From the NCBI GenBank assembly GCA_948567375.1, contig OX419755.1, positions 63,058,944 to 63,122,943 on the forward strand: a stretch of 64,000 nucleotides of DNA. Reading direction: 5' to 3'. Position 1 is the first letter of the stretch; every line of letters starts with the position of its first letter. Below, piece after piece: positions 58,214 to 64,000 of the stretch. The stretch is from Lunularia cruciata (lineage: Eukaryota > Streptophyta > Marchantiopsida > Lunulariales > Lunulariaceae). The notes below the pieces were generated by a model. That model had not been told where the DNA came from. It ran no database searches and saw only the letters and a program-made list of their open reading frames with translations. The translations under genes were made by a program, and so were the position numbers.

Positions 58214-58780
58214 TGTGGCACTTGAGAATCCATGTATGACTTATGTGTGAGTTGTGCATCTATAGTGTATGATGTTGACATTGATGTATGTTGTATAACA
58301 ATATATATATACGTATGATAGCTGTCACACCATTTGTAGCATCACACCTAGATTGCTCGGACTTTAGAGTAGTAGTGTTGATAGTTGGAGAGGTATTTTA
58401 GTAGTTACTCATAGACTATTTGTTAACATTTAGATTTCCTATTTGGAGCACTAACTACATGGTGGAGTCCACTGTCATTTGCATTGTTCACACCATCAAG
58501 TGGGCCGTCAGTGGGACCGTTAGGGTTGGAGATCCAAGTCAAAATCAAAAGTATACCTTGGAAGTGCAGCTCTTGAGAGCTCACTTCTCTGATGCTGGGC
58601 CTTTGAGTTCCTAGCTAGAGTGCATAGAAAGCTAGTGAGCGTCACTTGGAGTCTCTTAACAAGAGTGGGTATGGTTTGATTGTAATTAGTGCCCAATTGT
58701 GGGCAGATTGTTGAGTGATATATCAAATACTGATCTGATTTAGTGTGATTCAAGTTGTGAACAAACTGATTATTGTTACA
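58214..58780 (+). repeat. R4-a 3' LTR
   Basis: 567 bp, TGTGGCACTTGAG...TATTGTTACA. Its last seven bases (TGTTACA) are also the start of a second LTR copy. Confidence 0.8.
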
Positions 58781-58880
58781 CTTGAGGGTCCATGTATGAC
58801 TTATGTGTGAGTTGAGCATCTATAGTGTGTGATGTTGACATCAATGTACATTGTGTAGTGATGTATATATGCACAACAAG
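58774..58880 (+). repeat. Truncated second R4 LTR copy
   Basis: About 105 bp repeating 58214-58310 (CACTTGAGGGTCCATGTATG and following), then homology ends. Confidence 0.75.
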
Positions 58881-60126
58881 GTGTTGCAAAGGAGATTATG
58901 ATCAGGTTTTGGGGTTTTTGATCATTTCTCAAGTTTTTAGTTTGAATGAACCTGTAAAACTTTCTAATAATGTTGGTAATAAGATCTTGACCCTATTTAC
59001 AAAGGTGTTATGTGAATTATTCAAAAATAGAATTCATGGTTTTAGATCAAATACACATTGGTATGTAGAGCTCAAAAGTCAGCTCAAAAGTTAGCCAACT
59101 AGGGAATTAATCTATATCTAAGGATTGTAGTTGAAATAAGCCACCAAACTTTACATAGATTTAGACAATAGCAAAAACATATATTATATAAAATTTAGTT
59201 GGCTCAAGATTTATATTGTGAGATCCGATACAACTCTACTAGATATATTAAAGTAAGTTCAATGGAGCAATTCTATGTCCAACTGTAATTGAATGTCAAA
59301 TCTCTAATTTGAAGTCATGAGTGAAAGGATTGTAACTTCTTAAAAGGTTTTCTACTATTTTACATGAATCTCTAGGCCAAAATTTGTCCAAAACTTGAGC
59401 CTAATTTAGAGTTTTAAAGTTAGGGTTAAAATTACAAAATTTTGGCTAAGTTTGAGACCTTGTCAAGAGAATTGTAATAATTGGATTGAAGTTTGCATTA
59501 TATATTTGAAAACTTATCTTGCTAGCTTTCCATGGAGTCTTAAAACATCTAAATCAAAGCTATAGTGAAAAATTTACCCTTAATAAGTCTTGCAAAATTT
59601 TCAACATCATAGAGAGCTAATGGAGAGCTTTTGCTTAGTTTTTTTGGATCCTCTCCATGCTTGTATGCTTGATTATATGACTAGTTGGCTTGGATTGGTG
59701 TGCACACATTATGCTTAGGGTTCTTTCCTTCTAAGTAGACTTTGTAATTTTTCTTTGGTAATGTTAGAAATGATGACCAATAGACCAAGAGTGCATGTTG
59801 TGATGACAAGTTAGGTTGTTTATTACTCCCTTACTTAATAGAGGGAACACTAGAAACAGTTAGACAGTTTTGGTGGTTGGGCAAAAAAATACCTCAAACT
59901 AGTAGTGATAGGTCTACTACACACAACCTCATATCCATAAACTCCATAGCTAAGCACCCGATGTTTTCCCAAAGAGAGAAAGGTAAAGTATGATAATGGT
60001 GCATGACAAGATCTAACTAGTGCAAACCACACTTGATTCTAATGATTCTAGGAGAAGCAGCATGTTCAATTCAACTAGAAACACTAGAGATCCAACCAGT
60101 CATGGTACAATCACCATTTCAAGACA
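58881..60126. other. AT-rich DNA, nothing recognisable
   Basis: 1.25 kb with no supported gene, RNA, LTR end or tandem repeat. Probably an old repeat leader or spacer. Confidence 0.5.
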
Positions 60127-60131
60127 CACCA

Positions 60132-61048
60132 TGTGACAACCCAACAAGTATCACTTTTGTGGTAATCAATAAGTAAAGTTATTTGTTCTCACAAAGATAC
60201 GAGTCAAAAATGGTCAAGTACAAAGTAAAGAATAACAATGTAGTTCTTCTTGAGTTCTTCTTTAGTCTCTCAGGTAGAAACCACACCCAGAATAGAGTAA
60301 AATGCATTGATTTGCAAATTTGTCACAATAAAATGTCACCCATAAATCACAATACTTCAAATCTTTCCAAACAAACAAACAAATCTGAATTGTGATGACT
60401 CAGACTCTTTCGAGGAGGACTACTTCACTGCAAGATGAATTTGCCTCAGAACTGTGTTCCACCTTTCTATTGAAGGCACAACTTCCTCAATCAAAATTGC
60501 TTCACATCAACCTCATGCTGCACTCACAATTGCAAAATACTACCAACACTACAATTCCTCACATATCCATCAAGGCATTGCTTTGATTGCTATCCACTTA
60601 GGATTAAACAAAAAAAAAAGAAATCAGAGCTGTAAAATCCAACATCTAACACTCATTGACTTGCACTTTGAATTTCTCTAAACACTCACAAACATAGACA
60701 TAAGATTCATACTCAAAATTAAGTTGAAACAATGAGCATTGAGTTACAACACTTTGCTTTACTCAACTTCAGAAATATGAGTATTGAACAACAACACACT
60801 ACAAATGCCCCCTTTAAATAGGCATAGCTTTAGACAATTTGCTAACTAATATACCATTTCCTAACAATCTCAAGATCCTACATGACAAACTACTTCTTCA
60901 TTTATGTCGGTTCAAATTTCAAATTGGTTGTTAATCCGATCTGATGTCTACCTCTACTTTGGTTTCCAAACCCAATGTAACTTCCTTTGTATCTCATACT
61001 TTGGATTCCTTTGCTACAACTATTTCTTCTTCTATTTCTATCATATCT
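60132..61048 (-). mobile_element. R5-D: 3' part of an R5 LTR, minus strand
   Basis: Starts TGTGACAACCCAACAAG and matches R5-B 43384-44300. TATA box 60813-60820 (681 bp from the end). It ends inside the acidic C-terminal tail and is directly joined to R5-E in the opposite orientation. Confidence 0.8.
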
Positions 61049-62965
61049 TGTGGTACACACATTTTTTGTTTTGATGCATTTTGAAGAAGATGGATGAAGA
61101 ACATGCTTGGGATGATGGAACAAGTGGACGGGGTATTCTTGGGTCAAAAGAAGAAGAAGTGCATTGAAGTTCAACTCTGGGTCAAAAGAGGAAGTGCTCA
61201 AAGAGGACTTACAAAGAGACAAAACCAAAGAAGGGCGTCTTTGGAGTGGGAAGTTCAGCCCGATACAAAGAAGCTATAACAAATTTCTGTCTGGGCAAAC
61301 TAGCCAAGAAAGTACACTAAGGAAATAGCTGAGCCAGGAGAAGAATGCCTTGAGAGTGATAGGAATCAAACATGCAAAAGAAGTGAGAGCCAATTTCAAA
61401 ATCAACTAAAGAATGACTGCATTGGAGGAAATTGAACATGTCAAGATGGTATCTTGTCCCTCTAAATAGCTATCTTGCAAGAATGTGAGTCACAATGCTG
61501 ATTGAGAGTGAAATGGTCCAAAGTCCAAAAGAGGTTAGAGTGTTGCGTCCAAGAGAGGAGATAGTCTTCCAACACCAAAGAACTCATGAGTACAAAATGA
61601 CAAAGAAGAGTAAGAACACACTTGCAATGAGGAGTTTTGCAATTTGGCAATTAGATGTAGTAGCTCCAATCAAAGTCTTGAGCAAACTCCGTATTACATT
61701 TCTGGCCTGGAACTAAAATGTGAGTTTTCTAGGTTTCATGGCAGGGATAGCTACTAGTAATTGTGAAGAAGGCCCTGAAGTAATGGGGGAGAGAGGAATC
61801 TAGCTCAATGGATTGAGTCGGATTGGAAGCTAGTCTTGGGAAAGGAAGCAAGAGATGCAACCGGAGTCACCTTCTATCAAACGTATGAAGCTTTGGAAGA
61901 GACCACAAAAATTAGTAATTTGTTCTTTGCTCCAAACTAGCAATGGCTACAAAGTGGAGGTCAAATAGATTACTGCAAGTTGTAGCTGTAGGTCCAAGCC
62001 AAGAGAAGGAAGAAGAGGCAAGCTTGGAAGAGTTACATTGAAGGTACAAAGATCTTGAATTTTGGGTAAGGGCCGTATTGAAGAAGCACTAATGGAGGCC
62101 AAGTACAAAGATCAAGATAGAGACAAAGACTTTGATGGAGTGGCATACTTGTCAATGATTGTGTATCCATTGTTGCTACAATTGAAGCAAAAGAAGAAGG
62201 AGATACAAGAAGATCATCCGGAGGAAAAGGATGAGTTGCAGACAATGAGGTATTGATTGAAGAAGCAAGAGAATTGAGGAAAGGTTAACTTGAAGAAAAG
62301 AAGAAGCTAAAGACCTTTAGATGGATATAGTCTTATAAGGGAAGAAGCTAAAGACCTTCAGATGGATGTAGTCTTGCAGAAGAAGACTTTAGGGAACTTG
62401 CAAGAGAGTTTTGAAAGGCATGGAAGAGAGATGGACTATCAAGCCAAAGAATTGAAGGAATATAAGGTGGTGAACAAGAAGATGAAATGTGAAGTAAGAA
62501 AAGCTCATATTGAAGGCATACATGCAAAGGTGATGGCGGTTGTGATGGAGCAGGAGTTAGAGACCCTGAAGAAGAGCATGGTAGAGAAAGACCAAGCATG
62601 GTAGAGGGAATTAACAATCAGACACCAAGAGGGAGAAAGACTACAAATTCTGGTAAAAAATGCTGAGGGTCAGATTGCTCAATATGCAGAAGGGAAGAAG
62701 ATGCTGGCAGTTGAGTACAAAGACGAGTTGAAGATGTATAAAGAAGAGTTGAAGGTGGAATGCTCTTGGAAGTATGCATCAAAGTCAAAAGGAGAAGTCA
62801 TCAAGAGAATGAGAGTGATATTGAGTACAAAAGCTGAAGGGAAGTTGGAGGAAGCAAGATTGCATGAGTTGAAGCTTATTGTGCAAGAAACTCAAAAGAG
62901 GAAGGCAAAGGACATAAATATGAACAGTTTGATGATTTTCTTGAGAGATAGAGTAGATATAAAAA
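61049..62965 (+). mobile_element. R5-E: 5' part of an R5 LTR with decayed coding region
   Basis: Starts TGTGGTACACACA. 61495-61716 encodes SFAIWQLDVVAPIKVLSKLR, FLAWN. The central INWA/SPPHY module is deleted. 62062-62617 and 62701-62960 encode coiled-coil parts (VMAVVMEQELETLKKSMVEK; ARLHELKLIVQETQKRKAKD). A 40-bp direct duplication (GAAGCTAAAGACCTT at about 62303 and 62343) lies within. It stops at the codons equivalent to 51440 in copy C. Confidence 0.75.
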
Positions 62966-63037
62966 TGTGTCATACATATATACATCATTGTCAACATCAT
63001 ACACTATAGAAGCACAACTCACACATAAGTCATACAT
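62966..63037 (-). repeat. R4 LTR fragment
   Basis: Reverse complement of 58234-58330-type LTR sequence (ACTCACACATAAGTCATACA); lies between R5-E and R5-F. Confidence 0.75.
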
Positions 63038-64000
63038 TGTGGCACCCACATTTTTTGTTTTTTCTAGGATTGGTAGTGTTTAAGAGACAAAGTAAGCACG
63101 GAAAAGTCGAATTGTGGACAAAGAATGGATGGAAGTAACTTCGGAGGAAAGCCAAAGAAGCTGACATTGGATCCGATGATGGAGGTACTTGGAAGAGGAG
63201 TACGCCGGGAACAGTCCAAAGATCACCGTCTTTGGGTTGGACAACGCAGGAAAGACAAAGACCGTTTAACAACCTTTGTACGTGGCAAGAAAGTACATTT
63301 CAAGAAATGGCGGGGGCAGAAGAATCATGTCTTGACAGTGACCGAGAGTGCACGCAGAAGAGAGAAAATCACCGACGAAATTGACAGAAGAATGATTGCG
63401 ATTTGAGGCAATATAAAATTGCGACTGCACAGGGGGAATTCAAACACTTTGAGTAAATTTCCAATTCCTTTGAGTAGTCGTCCTATAGTAATGCGTGTCC
63501 AGAAGCCCGTCGAGAGTGAAATTTTCTGGAACCTTGAGGGAGTTAGAGAGTCTTGTCCAAGAGAGGGTCTGATCTTCCAACAGCGTAGAACAAGAGAACA
63601 AATCATGGCAAAGAAGGTGGCCAACGCGTTGGCAATGAGAGGTTTTGCAATTTGAAGAGTTGATGTAGTAGCTAGAATCAAAGTCTTGGTTAGACTTCGT
63701 ATTACCTTTTTAGCATGGAACTGGAATTTCAGTTTCACGGGAGTGATGGTAGAGATCGCTGCCAATAATTGTGAGGAGGGTCCCAAGGTGGAGGGCAAGA
63801 GAGGCAATCCGGTTTGATGGACTGAGTCGGATTGGAAATTAGTATTGGGGAGAGAAGCAGAAGAGCCGACAAGGGTCACCTTCTATCGGAAGTGTGATGC
63901 TGCAGAGGAGACGACAAAGATCCATAACTTGTTTTTTGCTCCAAGAACTACAAATGGTTACAAGGTGGAATCCTATTAGGACCCGATCCAAAGGGGTATC
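63038..64000 (+). mobile_element. R5-F: 5' part of an R5 LTR, runs off the window
   Basis: Starts TGTGGCACCCACA, left flank TACAT. 63419-63655 encodes TLSKFPIPLSSRPIVMRVQK and ALAMRGFAI. After a stop the frame continues VVARIKVLVRLRIT, FLAWNWNF, WTESDWKLVLGRE. The right part is outside the window. Confidence 0.8.

Noticed and set aside
1-64000. tRNA, rRNA, CRISPR, prokaryotic operon or defence system
   Set aside because: No tRNA or rRNA sequence and no repeat-spacer array; all coding signals are plant nuclear or retrotransposon. The tRNA-like strings at 13028 and 31647 are retroelement primer sites.

Overview
The window looks like land-plant nuclear DNA from a large, repeat-rich genome, most likely a gymnosperm. 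It has one ordinary host gene at the left edge and about 59 kb of nested, decayed LTR retrotransposons. The plant assignment rests on exons 1-2 of a plant MKK3-type MAP kinase kinase on the minus strand (190-1375) and on retroelements that use plant-style primer sites. 'Gymnosperm' is an inference from repeat density and from the pol type at 54-58 kb. The species cannot be named.

Layout. 1-3.3 kb: MKK3 5' end with a CpG-containing, microsatellite-rich upstream region. 3.3-5.1 kb: AT-rich, no gene seen. 5.1-39.2 kb: one old chromovirus copy (R2-a, plus strand) broken open by later insertions. These are R1-a (6572-22715, itself carrying chromovirus R3-a at 7298-13767 and an R5 LTR at 17679-19573); the truncated R1-b (23241-34093, carrying chromovirus R2-b at 26461-32071 and two solo LTRs); and R2-c (34327-38361). 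39.2-40.75 kb: degenerate tandem satellite. 40.75-47.2 kb: R1-c remnant whose LTR holds an R5 LTR. 47.2-58.9 kb: R4-type Ty3 material interrupted by an R5 LTR and a solo R1 LTR. 58.9-60.1 kb: no recognisable feature. 60.1-64 kb: rearranged R5 copies.

Family labels used here are mine. R1 is a non-chromovirus Ty3 with ~690-bp LTRs and a tRNA-Asp-like primer site. R2 and R3 are chromodomain Ty3 elements with tRNA-iMet primer sites. R4 is a Ty3 element with a decayed PHD finger after the integrase. R5 is a ~3.7-kb element with TGTG...CACA ends and 5-bp target duplications. It carries a long coiled-coil coding region upstream of a conserved TATA box and is best explained as a giant solo LTR with a gene in U3.

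Almost every retroelement frame is broken by stops and frameshifts, many consistent with C-to-T decay. None looks able to move by itself. Most interesting leads: the ORF-bearing R5 LTR; heat-shock-element-like arrays in the R2 LTR promoter; the PHD finger in R4; an extra zinc knuckle upstream of the R1 capsid; and several insertion and recombination junctions readable to the base.
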